DNA of 64,000 nucleotides from Pseudomonas alloputida (GTDB lineage Bacteria; Pseudomonadota; Gammaproteobacteria; Pseudomonadales; Pseudomonadaceae): NCBI RefSeq assembly GCF_021283545.2, contig NZ_CP128540.1, positions 5,616,501 to 5,680,500 of the forward strand, read 5' to 3'. Shown piece by piece: positions 56,158 to 64,000 of this stretch (position 1 is its first letter; each line of letters starts with the position of its first letter). The notes under the pieces were generated by a model. It saw only the letters and a program-made list of their open reading frames with translations, ran no database searches and was not told where the DNA came from. The position numbers and the translations under genes were made by a program.

Positions 56158-57840
56158 TTACGGCTTTGCGCCATACCAGCGCGGGGTATAGACCCAAACC
56201 CCGCCAGCTGCGCGGTCGAAAGTGCAGGTAGTGGACGATCCAACCAGCACCATGGTGCGCATGTCGACCATTTCTGGCAGCAGTTCGGCCAAGGTGACTA
56301 CCTTCAGCGTCTGCCCCGGCCTACCGATGTCACGGCCAAGGACTACAGGCGTGTTCCCGTCACGATGTCGGCGCACAACCTCCAGGGCCACACCGAGCTG
56401 GTGCGGCCTGGCCTTGGAGATCGGGTTGTAGAAGGCCAGCACCAGGTCGGCCTGGGCAGCCAGGTCCAGGCGCTTTTCAATGATCGACCAGGGCTTGAGG
56501 TTGTCCGACAGCGACATCACGCAGAAGTCATGCCCCAGCGGTGCACCTGCCTGGGCGGCGGTTGCCAGCGAGGCGGATACCCCCGGCAAGATCTGCAGGT
56601 CAACGCGATGCCAGGTGGGGTCGCTGGATTCGTGCAATGCTTCGAGCACCGCAGCGGCCATGGCGAAAACGCCCGGGTCGCCTGACGACACCACCGCCAC
56701 CGAACGGCCTTGGGCCGCCAGTTCGAAGGCATGTCGGGCGCGCTGCATCTCTTCGCGGTTGTCGGTGCAGTGCAGCACCTGGTCGCCGCGGAACGGGCCA
56801 GCCATGCGCACGTAAGTTTCGTAACCGAGCACATCTTCGGCCTGCGCAAGTTCGGCCTTGACCGCCGGCACCATCAGTTCCGCCGCACCAGGGCCAAGGC
56901 CGATGACCGCCAGGCGACCGCGACGGCGGCCGACCTGCGCTACGTCGACCGGGGCAGACGCCACCGCGACCACGACTTCTCCAAGCGCTATCAACTCGCT
57001 ATCGGGCACCGCCGCAGCGACCATGCTGGCCACATCGCCTGGGCAGGTGGCGAAGCGCAAAGGGACACCCAGGGCCTGCGCAGCTTCGTGCAACGCGCTG
57101 TCGGCCATGGTTCGCTCGTCTGCCAGCACGCAGGCTACCGAGGGCTCGGCGATGCCGGCCTGCTGCAGTGCTGCGCGAATACTGTGCAGATTGCCACCTG
57201 CAACGCCCACCACCACCAGGCGCGGGTAGATCAGCAGCTCGTCGCGGTTGGCCGGGCGCGCCTGATGCCCCACATGGATGGTGCGCTGCGCCGCTTCGCT
57301 GGCGGGCAACTGCGCCAGCTGCAGCCACGGGGCGTTACCTTCGATGCGCACAGACTCACCCGCCAGCAAGTCGGATACAAAGCGCTTGCCTTGCTCGATG
57401 TCGGCCAATGCATAGCCCTGCGGCGGGTTCAGCAGGCAAGTACCGAAGCGCAGCTCGCCACTGGTGGTGATGGCGGCGGAAACGCCCAGCGCGTCAGCGA
57501 TTTCGCGCGCCATCACGTTCACCCCGCCGAGGCCGCCGAGCAACGGCACTACCGCGCTACCATCCTCGGCCACGGCCAGTACCGGCGGCTCGCTGCCCTT
57601 CTCGCTGAGCAGGCTGGCCAGGCTGCGGATGACGATACCCGCGGCGCACAACGCGATGATCGGCGTGTCTTGCTGGTACAACCCGCGAAGGGTATCGCCA
57701 AACGACGCGTACGACTGGTCCGCACCCTCGACACGCCCCTCGAGGCCATGGATCGTGGCCTGTGGATAACAGGCCTGGATACGCTGCGCCGTCGCCAGGC
57801 TGCCCGGGCCGAGAATGACGATGGCTGGTGCCTTGTGCAT
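56158..57840 (-). CDS. cobJ: CbiG/CobE-CobJ fusion: precorrin-3B C17-methyltransferase
   Basis: 560 residues, more than twice a single CobJ. The N-terminal 320 residues match CbiG/CobE: AICAAGIVIRSLA-type ALCAAGIVIRSLASLL, VPLLGGLGGVNVMAREIADAL and LVVVGVAGGNLHSIRAAL with SVACVLADER. The C-terminal 240 residues are a tetrapyrrole methylase: LAVIGLGPGAAELMVPAV, GYETYVRM, VAVVSSGDPGVFAMAAAV, LPGVSASLATAAQAGAPLGHDF and VLAFYNPISKARPHQL. The ATG at 57840 has AGGG 6 bases upstream; an ATG at 57855 lies within cobI. Ends the cobG-cobH-cobI-cobJ run. Confidence 0.92.
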   Translation of the reverse strand: MHKAPAIVILGPGSLATAQRIQACYPQATIHGLEGRVEGADQSYASFGDTLRGLYQQDTPIIALCAAGIVIRSLASLLSEKGSEPPVLAVAEDGSAVVPLLGGLGGVNVMAREIADALGVSAAITTSGELRFGTCLLNPPQGYALADIEQGKRFVSDLLAGESVRIEGNAPWLQLAQLPASEAAQRTIHVGHQARPANRDELLIYPRLVVVGVAGGNLHSIRAALQQAGIAEPSVACVLADERTMADSALHEAAQALGVPLRFATCPGDVASMVAAAVPDSELIALGEVVVAVASAPVDVAQVGRRRGRLAVIGLGPGAAELMVPAVKAELAQAEDVLGYETYVRMAGPFRGDQVLHCTDNREEMQRARHAFELAAQGRSVAVVSSGDPGVFAMAAAVLEALHESSDPTWHRVDLQILPGVSASLATAAQAGAPLGHDFCVMSLSDNLKPWSIIEKRLDLAAQADLVLAFYNPISKARPHQLGVALEVVRRHRDGNTPVVLGRDIGRPGQTLKVVTLAELLPEMVDMRTMVLVGSSTTCTFDRAAGGVWVYTPRWYGAKP

Positions 57841-57842
57841 GT

Positions 57843-58577
57843 TCAGCCCTGCCATTTTTCCCCCGGCACGATGATCAACGAGAAGTAGGGCGACGACTGC
57901 GGGTCGACCTGGTCCAGCGGCACGATCTTCTGGTTGGCCATGGTCGCCCGTTCCACATACAGTGCACGCCTGTCCAGGCCCAGTTCGGCCAGCACTTCGC
58001 GCACCTTGGGGAAGTTGCGCCCAAGTTTCATGATCACCGCTGCATCGGCGTCGGCCAGACGGCGCTTGAGCTCTTGAGCGGGCAACACGCCGGACAACAC
58101 CGACAGGCTCTGGTTACGGTACACCAGCGGTGCCCCCAGCACCGAAGCGCCACCGAGCATGGAGCAGACACCCGGAATCACTTCGGCGTCATAGCGCTGC
58201 GCCAGGCGGTCATGCAAGTACATGTAGGAGCCATAGAAGAACGGGTCGCCTTCGCAAATCACCGCCACGTCGCGGCCGGCATCCAGGTGCTCGGCCACCT
58301 GTACGCTAGCTTCGTCGTAGAAGTCGCTGATCACTTGCTCATAGGAGAGCGGCGCCGGCAGCACTTCGGTGGTGACCGGGTAGACCAGCGGCAGCAAGGT
58401 CTGCTCGGGCTGCAGGTGCGCCTCGATAATGCCGAAGGCATTGCCACGCTTGCCCTTGGCCACGAAGTAGCCGACCACCGGTGCCTCACGCAACAGGCGC
58501 AGGGCCTTGAGGGTAATCAGTTCAGGATCGCCAGGGCCCACGCCCAGGCCAAGCAGTCGTCCGCGCGGGGCCATCAT
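57843..58577 (-). CDS. cobI: precorrin-2 C20-methyltransferase
   Basis: 244 residues of the tetrapyrrole methylase family. Motifs: [34 protein letters not shown] (C20-methylase type), [22 protein letters not shown] (in two parts) and [20 protein letters not shown]. Two adjacent ATG codons (58577, 58574) follow GGAGG, and the first overlaps the cobH stop. CobI adds the second peripheral methyl of the corrin ring. Confidence 0.95.
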   Translation of the reverse strand: MMAPRGRLLGLGVGPGDPELITLKALRLLREAPVVGYFVAKGKRGNAFGIIEAHLQPEQTLLPLVYPVTTEVLPAPLSYEQVISDFYDEASVQVAEHLDAGRDVAVICEGDPFFYGSYMYLHDRLAQRYDAEVIPGVCSMLGGASVLGAPLVYRNQSLSVLSGVLPAQELKRRLADADAAVIMKLGRNFPKVREVLAELGLDRRALYVERATMANQKIVPLDQVDPQSSPYFSLIIVPGEKWQG

Positions 58578-59200
58578 TCCACCTCCGTGGCCAGGGCGTT
58601 GACCGCCGCGGCGGCCATCGCGCTGCCGCCCAGGCGGCCTTGCATGATCACGAACGGCACGCCACGGCTGTCGGCGGCGAGCATGGCCTTGGACTCGGCA
58701 GCGCCGACGAAACCGACCGGGAAACCGAGGATCAGCGCCGGCTTGGGCGCACCGGCGTCGAGCATTTCCAACAGGTAGAACAGCGCAGTAGGGGCATTGC
58801 CGATGACCACCACGCTGCCCTCCAGGTAAGGGCGCCACAGTTCCAGGGCTACGGCGGAGCGTGTGTTGCCGGCGTCTTTGGCCAGGCCCGGCACGCTGGG
58901 GTCACGCAGGGTGCAGATGACTTTGTTGTCAGCTGGCAAGCGGGCCCGGGTGATCCCTTCGGCCACCATGTGCGCATCGCAAAGGATCGGCGCGCCGTTG
59001 AGCAGCGCCTCACGCCCGGCCCGGCCGGCACCGTCTGAGAACTGCAGGCCATCGATGGCGTCGACCATGCCACAGGCGTGGATCACGCGCACGGCGAGCT
59101 TTTCAAGGTCTGCGGGGATCCGCTCGAGTCGGGCTTCCTCACGGATGATCCGGAAGGAGTTGCGATAGATCTCCTGACCATCGCGGATGTAGTCAATCAT
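58574..59200 (-). CDS. cobH: precorrin-8X methylmutase
   Basis: 208 residues. CobH moves a methyl group from C11 to C12 to give hydrogenobyrinate. Family blocks: [38 protein letters not shown] with the catalytic His, [36 protein letters not shown] and [17 protein letters not shown]. The ATG overlaps the cobG end by 8 bases. Confidence 0.96.
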   Translation of the reverse strand: MIDYIRDGQEIYRNSFRIIREEARLERIPADLEKLAVRVIHACGMVDAIDGLQFSDGAGRAGREALLNGAPILCDAHMVAEGITRARLPADNKVICTLRDPSVPGLAKDAGNTRSAVALELWRPYLEGSVVVIGNAPTALFYLLEMLDAGAPKPALILGFPVGFVGAAESKAMLAADSRGVPFVIMQGRLGGSAMAAAAVNALATEVE

Positions 59201-60524
59201 CAAGGTGCTCCGTCGGCAGGTCGAGCATGGCGCCTGCTTCATTCAAGGTAAGGTCGGTGGCGCGCAGGGCACCGAAACCCGGCTGGCGCGCATCACGCAG
59301 GTACAGGTCGTAACGGCCCGGCGAACGGGCCAGCAAAGTGGCCGGGGCAACATGGGCCACGGCGCAGGAACGGGGGCAGCCGGACAGGTGCACGCTGGCC
59401 GGCACGCCAGGGCCCAGCAGCGCGGCCAGGACAACGGCGTCAGCCTTGGTCTCGGCAAGGGCCTTGGCGCAGCCGCTGGCACCGGTGCAGGCGCTGATAC
59501 GCGCCAGGGGTTCACGGTCGTGGCACAACAACCCCAGCGCAGACAGCTCGGCCAGGGCCTGATCGATGTGCTGCGCTTGCAGGTTGCTCAGCACCAGGCT
59601 TTGCCAGGGACTAAGGCGCATGCTGGCATCGCCCAGTTCACGGGCAATACGTGCGGCGCCACGCAGCATCGCGGGGGTCAGGCGGCCTTGGGGCGGGGCA
59701 ACGCCAAGGGCAACACCCTGCGCCTGGGGCAACCTGCCCAACCACGAGGCGCGGTGCTGTTCACGCCGCCAGGTGAGCACGGCAGCATCGCGGCGGATAT
59801 CCAGGCCGAGCCCAGCGACAAAATCGGCTGTCGGGTACACATCAAGCAGCTGGCGCATGCGCGTCTGCGTCGGGGATGCCAGATCGAGGAAGCGCTCCAG
59901 CACGGCGCGCACCAGCATCAGGCCCTGCGTCAGCGGCACCGCACCGAGCGCCTGGCCCTCTGCCGGGCACCCTGCCAGGCCAAACGCCAGCCAGGTCTGC
60001 TGGTCCAGGTGCAGGGACGACAGCCACAGGTCATGGGGGTGTTCGAGCATCGCCAGGCGCTCGCCTGCATCCAGCTGCACAGCGAACTTGGCCGACAGCT
60101 GGTGAAAGCGCGGGGTGCCTTCCAACAGGTCGAGGATCTGCCCGGCCAGCGGCCTGGCGTCCAGCAGCATGAGCGGGTCATGCCCGGCCAGTGGGCTGAG
60201 CATCACGTTGCGCACATCGTCACCCGCGGCATCGCGTGGTCCCAGGCCGGCTGCGAGCAGTGCCTCGACCAAAGCGCGATGCTCGCTGCCAATGCCACGA
60301 ATCTGCAGGTTGCCACGGTTGGTGGCCTCGATCACGCCGCCAGCAAAACGCTCCGCCGCCGCCGCCACGGCTTCAGCCTGCTCGGCCAGCAGCAGGCCAC
60401 CCGGCAGCTTGATGCGGCAGATACCGCCATCACGGGCACTGACGATGCGCCACAACCCCGGGCAGGCCGAGGGACGAGGGATGACAGTGGGGGCTTCGGC
60501 CTGGGTCAATGGGGTGTCCGGCAA
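59193..60524 (-). CDS. cobG: precorrin-3B synthase
   Basis: 443 residues of the sulfite/nitrite-reductase-like family. CobG is the oxygen-using Fe-S monooxygenase that starts ring contraction in aerobic cobalamin synthesis. Features: GLWRIVSARDGGICRIKLPG, FAGGVIEATNRGNLQIRGI, CTGASGCAKALAETKADA and SVHLSGCPRSCAVAH, which supply the four cluster cysteines. No ATG fits: the start must be TTG at 60524, because an in-frame TAA lies 12 codons upstream and no other start is near. The ribosome-binding site is weak. Confidence 0.9.
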   Translation of the reverse strand: MPDTPLTQAEAPTVIPRPSACPGLWRIVSARDGGICRIKLPGGLLLAEQAEAVAAAAERFAGGVIEATNRGNLQIRGIGSEHRALVEALLAAGLGPRDAAGDDVRNVMLSPLAGHDPLMLLDARPLAGQILDLLEGTPRFHQLSAKFAVQLDAGERLAMLEHPHDLWLSSLHLDQQTWLAFGLAGCPAEGQALGAVPLTQGLMLVRAVLERFLDLASPTQTRMRQLLDVYPTADFVAGLGLDIRRDAAVLTWRREQHRASWLGRLPQAQGVALGVAPPQGRLTPAMLRGAARIARELGDASMRLSPWQSLVLSNLQAQHIDQALAELSALGLLCHDREPLARISACTGASGCAKALAETKADAVVLAALLGPGVPASVHLSGCPRSCAVAHVAPATLLARSPGRYDLYLRDARQPGFGALRATDLTLNEAGAMLDLPTEHLDD

Positions 60525-60559
60525 TCTGTGAAAGTGCGCTTGAGTGTAGAAGGCGCGGT

Positions 60560-60565
60560 ATTATG
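60560..60565 (-). promoter_or_regulatory. possible -10 box for the cobG operon
   Basis: On the minus strand CATAAT lies about 36 bases before the cobG start, in a short A/T-containing stretch. A -35 box is not clear (TTTTCA is 19 bases upstream). No conserved B12-riboswitch box was recognised in the 243-base cobG-cobL region. Confidence 0.3.
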
Positions 60566-60640
60566 CCTGCTTTGTCCGGCGGCATGAAAAGCCGGTGGTC
60601 GAGCATCCTCGGCGATCAAGTAGAAATTCAGGACCGCGTC

Positions 60641-60746
60641 GCCTTCTTCACGGGCTCGCCCGCTCCCACAGGATCACTGCAGGCTGCACATGCTGCACTG
60701 TACCTGTAGGAGCGGGCTTGCCCGCGAAGGGGCGCGAAGCGGCCCC
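60641..60746. repeat. REP doublet between cobG and cobL
   Basis: CTTCTTCACGGGCTCGCCCG to 60670 and GTAGGAGCGGGCTTGCCCGC from 60717 are inverted REP copies, ending in a further GGGGCGCGAAGCGGCCCC hairpin at 60729-60746. They occupy the middle of the divergent cob control region. Confidence 0.8.
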
Positions 60747-60767
60747 AAAAATGGCGGATTGAAATAC

Positions 60768-61979
60768 ATGACACCCTGGCTGACAGTAGTAGGCATCGGC
60801 GAAGACGGCTTCAGCGGCCTGGGCAAACAGGCCCGGCGCGCCCTGCTGGGCGCTGGCCGGGTCTTCGGCAGCCCGCGCCAGCTGGCCTTGCTGCCACGTT
60901 GCGTGACCGCTGAACAGTTGGCCTGGCCCAGCCCGTTCTCGCTGGCCCCAGTGCTGGCCCTTCGCGGCGAGCCGGTGTGCGTGCTGGCCAGCGGTGACCC
61001 TATGTTCTACGGCGTCGGCGCCAGCCTGGCACGCCAGGTGCCTGCTGCAGAAATGCGCGTGTTGTCGCTGCCCTCTTCCTGCGCCCTGGCCGCTGCCCGC
61101 CTGGGCTGGCCGCTGCAGGACCTGCAGGTGGTGTCGCTGGTGGCCCGCCCCCTGGCAGCGCTCAATGCCCACTTGCACAGCGGCATGCGCCTGCTGGTGC
61201 TGAGCAACGATGGCGACAGCCCGGCGGCAATTGCCGCGCAGCTGCGCGGGCAAGGCTTCGGCCCAAGCCGCCTGCAGGTGTTCGAGCACTTGGGGGGCGT
61301 GGACGAACGTGCACTGGCCGGCACCGCCCAGGACTGGCCGCACACCGGTATCGCGGCGCTCAACCTGGTCGCCATCGAATGCCTGGCTACACCGGATGCC
61401 CCCCGCCTGCACCGGCTGGCCGGGCTGCCAGACGCCGCATACCGGCACGATGGCCAGTTGACCAAGCGTGATGTCCGCGCCATCACCCTGGCGCGCCTGG
61501 CACCGCAGCCTGGCGAACTGTTGTGGGATGTGGGCGCGGGCTGCGGCTCGATCGGCATCGAATGGATGCGCGCCCACCCGGCATGCCGCGCCCTGGCCAT
61601 CGAGGCCGACGAAGGCCGCCAGGGTTTGATCGAGCACAATCGCGATGCACTGGGTGTACCCGGCCTGCAACTGGTTCGCGGCAAGGCGCCAGCGGCGCTG
61701 CAAGGCCTGGAACAACCGGATGCGATCTTCATCGGAGGCGGCGTTACCCGCACAGGTGTACTGGACCTGTGCTGGGCAAGCCTGCGCCCCGGCGGCCGCC
61801 TGGTGGCCAACGCCGTCACCCTGCAAAGCGAACTGGCCCTGGCACATTTTCGCGAACAGCACGGTGGTGAGCTGACCCGCATCCATGTCGCGCATGCCCA
61901 GCCCTTGGGTGCATTCGACACTTGGCGCCAGGCGCTGCCGATCACCCTTCTCGAAGTACTGAAACCCGCCGATGCGTGA
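60768..61979 (+). CDS. cobL: precorrin-6B methyltransferase/decarboxylase (CbiE-CbiT fusion)
   Basis: 403 residues. CobL methylates C5 and C15 and decarboxylates precorrin-6B. The N-terminal CbiE domain (about 1-205) has [40 protein letters not shown] and [16 protein letters not shown]. The C-terminal CbiT domain (about 215-400) has [18 protein letters not shown] and [15 protein letters not shown]. The ATG at 60768 begins the conserved N-terminal strand; upstream in-frame codons run into a REP. It overlaps cbiD by 8 bases. Confidence 0.95.
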   Translation: MTPWLTVVGIGEDGFSGLGKQARRALLGAGRVFGSPRQLALLPRCVTAEQLAWPSPFSLAPVLALRGEPVCVLASGDPMFYGVGASLARQVPAAEMRVLSLPSSCALAAARLGWPLQDLQVVSLVARPLAALNAHLHSGMRLLVLSNDGDSPAAIAAQLRGQGFGPSRLQVFEHLGGVDERALAGTAQDWPHTGIAALNLVAIECLATPDAPRLHRLAGLPDAAYRHDGQLTKRDVRAITLARLAPQPGELLWDVGAGCGSIGIEWMRAHPACRALAIEADEGRQGLIEHNRDALGVPGLQLVRGKAPAALQGLEQPDAIFIGGGVTRTGVLDLCWASLRPGGRLVANAVTLQSELALAHFREQHGGELTRIHVAHAQPLGAFDTWRQALPITLLEVLKPADA

Positions 61980-63066
61980 AGAAACCCGCGAACAGCCCGC
62001 GCCTCTGCGCAGCGGCCTTACCACCGGCAGCTGCGCCACCGCCACCAGCCTGGCAGCGGCCAAGCTGCTGCTCACCGGGCAGCGTAACGATGCGGTGGAC
62101 ATCACCCTGCCCAAAGGCAAGGTCGTGCAGATGCGCCTGGAATTCTGCCGCCTGATCGGCGAGTGCGCCGAAGCCGGCACCCTCAAGGATGCAGGTGACG
62201 ACCCGGACGTGACCCACGGTGCCCTGGTCTATAGCCAGGTGCGCCTGCTGGTGGAACCTGGCATTGGTTTTGTCGCCGGCAGCGGCGTGGGCACGGTGAC
62301 CCGGCCGGGGCTGGTGCTGGCTGTGGGTGAACCGGCCATCAACCCGGTGCCTCGGCGCATGATCAGTGAACACCTGCAACACCTGGCCGACGCGTGTGGC
62401 TACCTTGGCGGCTTCGAGGTCACGGTCAATGTGCAAGGTGGCGAGCAGCTGGCCCTGAAAACCATGAACCCGCGTCTGGGCATTCTCGGTGGGCTGTCGA
62501 TCCTCGGCACCAGCGGCATCGTGCGGCCGTTCTCCTGCGCGGCCTACATTGCCTCGATCCACCAAGGCATCGACGTGGCCCACACCAATGGCTACACGCA
62601 CATAGCCGCGTGCACCGGCAATGCCAGCGAAGACACCATGCGCCGCGTCTACGGTCTGCCGGAAATCGCCCTGATCGAAATGGGCGATTTCGTCGGCGCG
62701 GTGCTCAAGCACCTGCGCAAGGTACCGGTGCCGCGCCTGACCCTGTGCGGCGGCTTCGGCAAGATCAGCAAACTGGCCGCCGGGCACATGGACCTGCACA
62801 GCCGTCACTCCAGCATCGACTTGCCGCAACTGGCAGGTTGGGCCGCAGACATTGGCGCTGACGAGGCGTTGCAGGCTGCCATCAGCGGCGCCAACACCAG
62901 CCAGCAAGCGCTCGCCCTGGCTCATGCGGCCGGCATTGCCCTGGGTGACGCGGTGTGTGCCCACGCCCTGGCCTTCGCCCGTAGCGTCGTGCCGGCGCAG
63001 GTGCACGTGGAAGTGTTCGCCATCGACCGCCAAGGCGGCATCGTCGGCCAGGCGGGTGTGCAATGA
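61972..63066 (+). CDS. cbiD: cobalt-precorrin-5B C1-methyltransferase
   Basis: 364 residues. CbiD family: [27 protein letters not shown]-type [72 protein letters not shown] and [25 protein letters not shown] end. It carries out C1 methylation and ring opening in the cobalt-early route; here it occurs beside oxygen-dependent CobG. Overlaps cobL by 8 bases and cobK by 4. Confidence 0.95.
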   Translation: MREETREQPAPLRSGLTTGSCATATSLAAAKLLLTGQRNDAVDITLPKGKVVQMRLEFCRLIGECAEAGTLKDAGDDPDVTHGALVYSQVRLLVEPGIGFVAGSGVGTVTRPGLVLAVGEPAINPVPRRMISEHLQHLADACGYLGGFEVTVNVQGGEQLALKTMNPRLGILGGLSILGTSGIVRPFSCAAYIASIHQGIDVAHTNGYTHIAACTGNASEDTMRRVYGLPEIALIEMGDFVGAVLKHLRKVPVPRLTLCGGFGKISKLAAGHMDLHSRHSSIDLPQLAGWAADIGADEALQAAISGANTSQQALALAHAAGIALGDAVCAHALAFARSVVPAQVHVEVFAIDRQGGIVGQAGVQ

Positions 63067-63782
63067 CTGCGCGCATCCTGTTGCTGGGAGGGGTCACTGA
63101 AGCCCTGGCGATGGCCCGCCAACTCGGGCCTCGACATGTCTACAGCCTGGCCGGTATCGGCCGCGTGCCCCAGGGCTTGCAATGCCAGGTGCGGGTCGGG
63201 GGCTATGGCGGTGTCGAGGGCCTGACCCGTTACCTGCGCGAAGCGGGCATCACCCTGCTGATCGACGCCACCCACCCCTATGCCGCGCAAATCAGCCGCA
63301 ATGCCGCCAGCGCCGCACGCAACGCCGGCATCCCGTGCTGGGCCTTGCGTCGTCCCGCCTGGCAGGCGCAAGCAGGGGACGACTGGCGAGAAGTCGAGGA
63401 TTGGGCAGGGTTGATCGAAGCACTGAAGCCGTTCCGCAGGCCACTGTTCACGCTAGGACGCGAGCCGCTGCAGCACCTGGACGAGATTCCGCCGGAGCAG
63501 TTCTGGACCTTGCGTGCGCTGGAGGCGTGCCCTGGCAACGAGCGCTGTGAAGTGATTGGCGCACGTGGGCCGTTCCATATCGAGGATGAACGGGCGTTGT
63601 TCCAGCGCCGCCACATCGATGTGCTGATCAGCAAGAACAGCGGCAGTGTGGCGACCGAGCCGAAGCTGGAAGTGGCGCGGGAGCTTGGCGTGCCGGTGCT
63701 TGTCCTGAAACGTCCGACGCTGCCGGAGGTGGACAGGGCATTCGACTCACTGACGGATCTGGCCACAGCGCTCGCCCTTTAG
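63063..63782 (+). CDS. cobK: precorrin-6A reductase
   Basis: 239 residues. CobK/CbiJ uses NADPH to reduce precorrin-6A. Blocks: [67 protein letters not shown] and [20 protein letters not shown]. It overlaps the cbiD stop by 4 bases (ATGA) and ends the cobL-cbiD-cobK operon. Confidence 0.94.
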   Translation: MTARILLLGGVTEALAMARQLGPRHVYSLAGIGRVPQGLQCQVRVGGYGGVEGLTRYLREAGITLLIDATHPYAAQISRNAASAARNAGIPCWALRRPAWQAQAGDDWREVEDWAGLIEALKPFRRPLFTLGREPLQHLDEIPPEQFWTLRALEACPGNERCEVIGARGPFHIEDERALFQRRHIDVLISKNSGSVATEPKLEVARELGVPVLVLKRPTLPEVDRAFDSLTDLATALAL

Positions 63783-63910
63783 GCGCTGCCCTTTCACAAC
63801 ACAAAGGCACTCCTACAAGGATTTCAGACTTTTCTTCCAACCAACCCAGTGGCCCGTTGCCGATCTGCTGCCTTAAACTCGACGCCCCTCCCCCGGAAGG
63901 TTTCACCCAT

Positions 63911-64000
63911 ATGGAAATGCAATGGTGGATCTGGCTGGTCTTCGGCATTGCGCTGATCCTGCTTGAACTGGTCCTCCCGACGTTCTTCATACTCTGGTTC
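63911..64000 (+). CDS. NfeD-like membrane protein, N-terminal part (cut by window edge)
   Basis: The first 30 residues are visible: MEMQWWIWLVFGIALILLEL and then VLPTFFILWF, a hydrophobic N-terminus typical of YbbK/NfeD short forms, which partner membrane-bound stomatin-like proteins. GGAAGG lies 10 bases before the ATG at 63911. The 128-base gap after cobK holds no other gene. Confidence 0.7.
   Translation, partial: MEMQWWIWLVFGIALILLELVLPTFFILWF

Overview
The window is a stretch of GC-rich gammaproteobacterial chromosome. Protein sequences, gene order (thiD-thiE-hemL, ybeZ-ybeY-corC-lnt, leuS-lptE-holA, the rodA/PBP2/mltB/rlpA/dacA/lipBA block, dusB-fis-purH-purD-retS, cob genes) and many copies of a roughly 30-base REP sequence with a GTAGGAGCGGG end point to Pseudomonas, most likely the P. 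putida group. That assignment rests on recalled family features; no search was run. No rRNA, tRNA, insertion sequence, prophage or CRISPR array was seen.

Layout. 1-4.3 kb: start of the HrpB helicase (minus), a small lipoprotein, a cation-efflux transporter, a DUF6515 protein, an Lrp/AsnC regulator and a DUF2788 membrane peptide. 4.3-10.3 kb (minus): rluE, AMP nucleosidase, an AidB-like acyl-CoA dehydrogenase and a LadS-type sensor kinase without a receiver domain. 10.6-18.5 kb (plus): thiD-thiE-hemL, a Sel1-repeat protein, a DUF1820 gene (minus), then ybeZ-ybeY-corC-lnt. 18.7-26.2 kb: a YdcF-like protein and a small unknown gene (both minus), then leuS, lptE, holA, the ribosome-rescue gene arfA and a lytic transglycosylase. 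26.3-38.6 kb (minus): ldcA, lipA, lipB, ybeD, dacA, rlpA, mltB, rodA, mrdA, rlmH, rsfS, nadD and proA. 38.9-43.3 kb: a 3-methyladenine glycosylase, a DedA-PAP2 fusion, a LON-domain protein, lrgBA and a MaoC hydratase. 43.4-54.0 kb (plus): prmA, a zinc-ribbon/DUF3426 protein, dusB-fis, purH, purD, retS and marC. 54.0-56.0 kb (minus): a three-gene cassette of unknown proteins. 56.2-63.8 kb: divergent cobalamin genes cobG-cobH-cobI-cobJ (minus) and cobL-cbiD-cobK (plus). The window ends in the start of an NfeD-type gene.

How the genes work together. Most of the window is core metabolism and envelope biology. The 27-38 kb block links elongasome wall synthesis (RodA, PBP2), wall trimming (MltB, RlpA, DacA) and lipoate attachment. 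RetS and LadS, known in P. aeruginosa as opposing inputs to the Gac/Rsm cascade, both lie here. Both cob operons read away from one shared 243-base region.

The most noteworthy points are: (1) a cassette of three unrecognised genes at 53,966-56,039, in which the first and third products look like diverged paralogues; (2) arfA with an intrinsic terminator inside its coding sequence, the arrangement that makes a non-stop mRNA; (3) a LadS homologue that stops just after its ATPase domain, with a stop codon supplied by a REP element; (4) three 104-base REP doublets sharing one conserved spacer; (5) no miaB in front of ybeZ; (6) an orphan minus-strand terminator between divergent genes near 3.2 kb.
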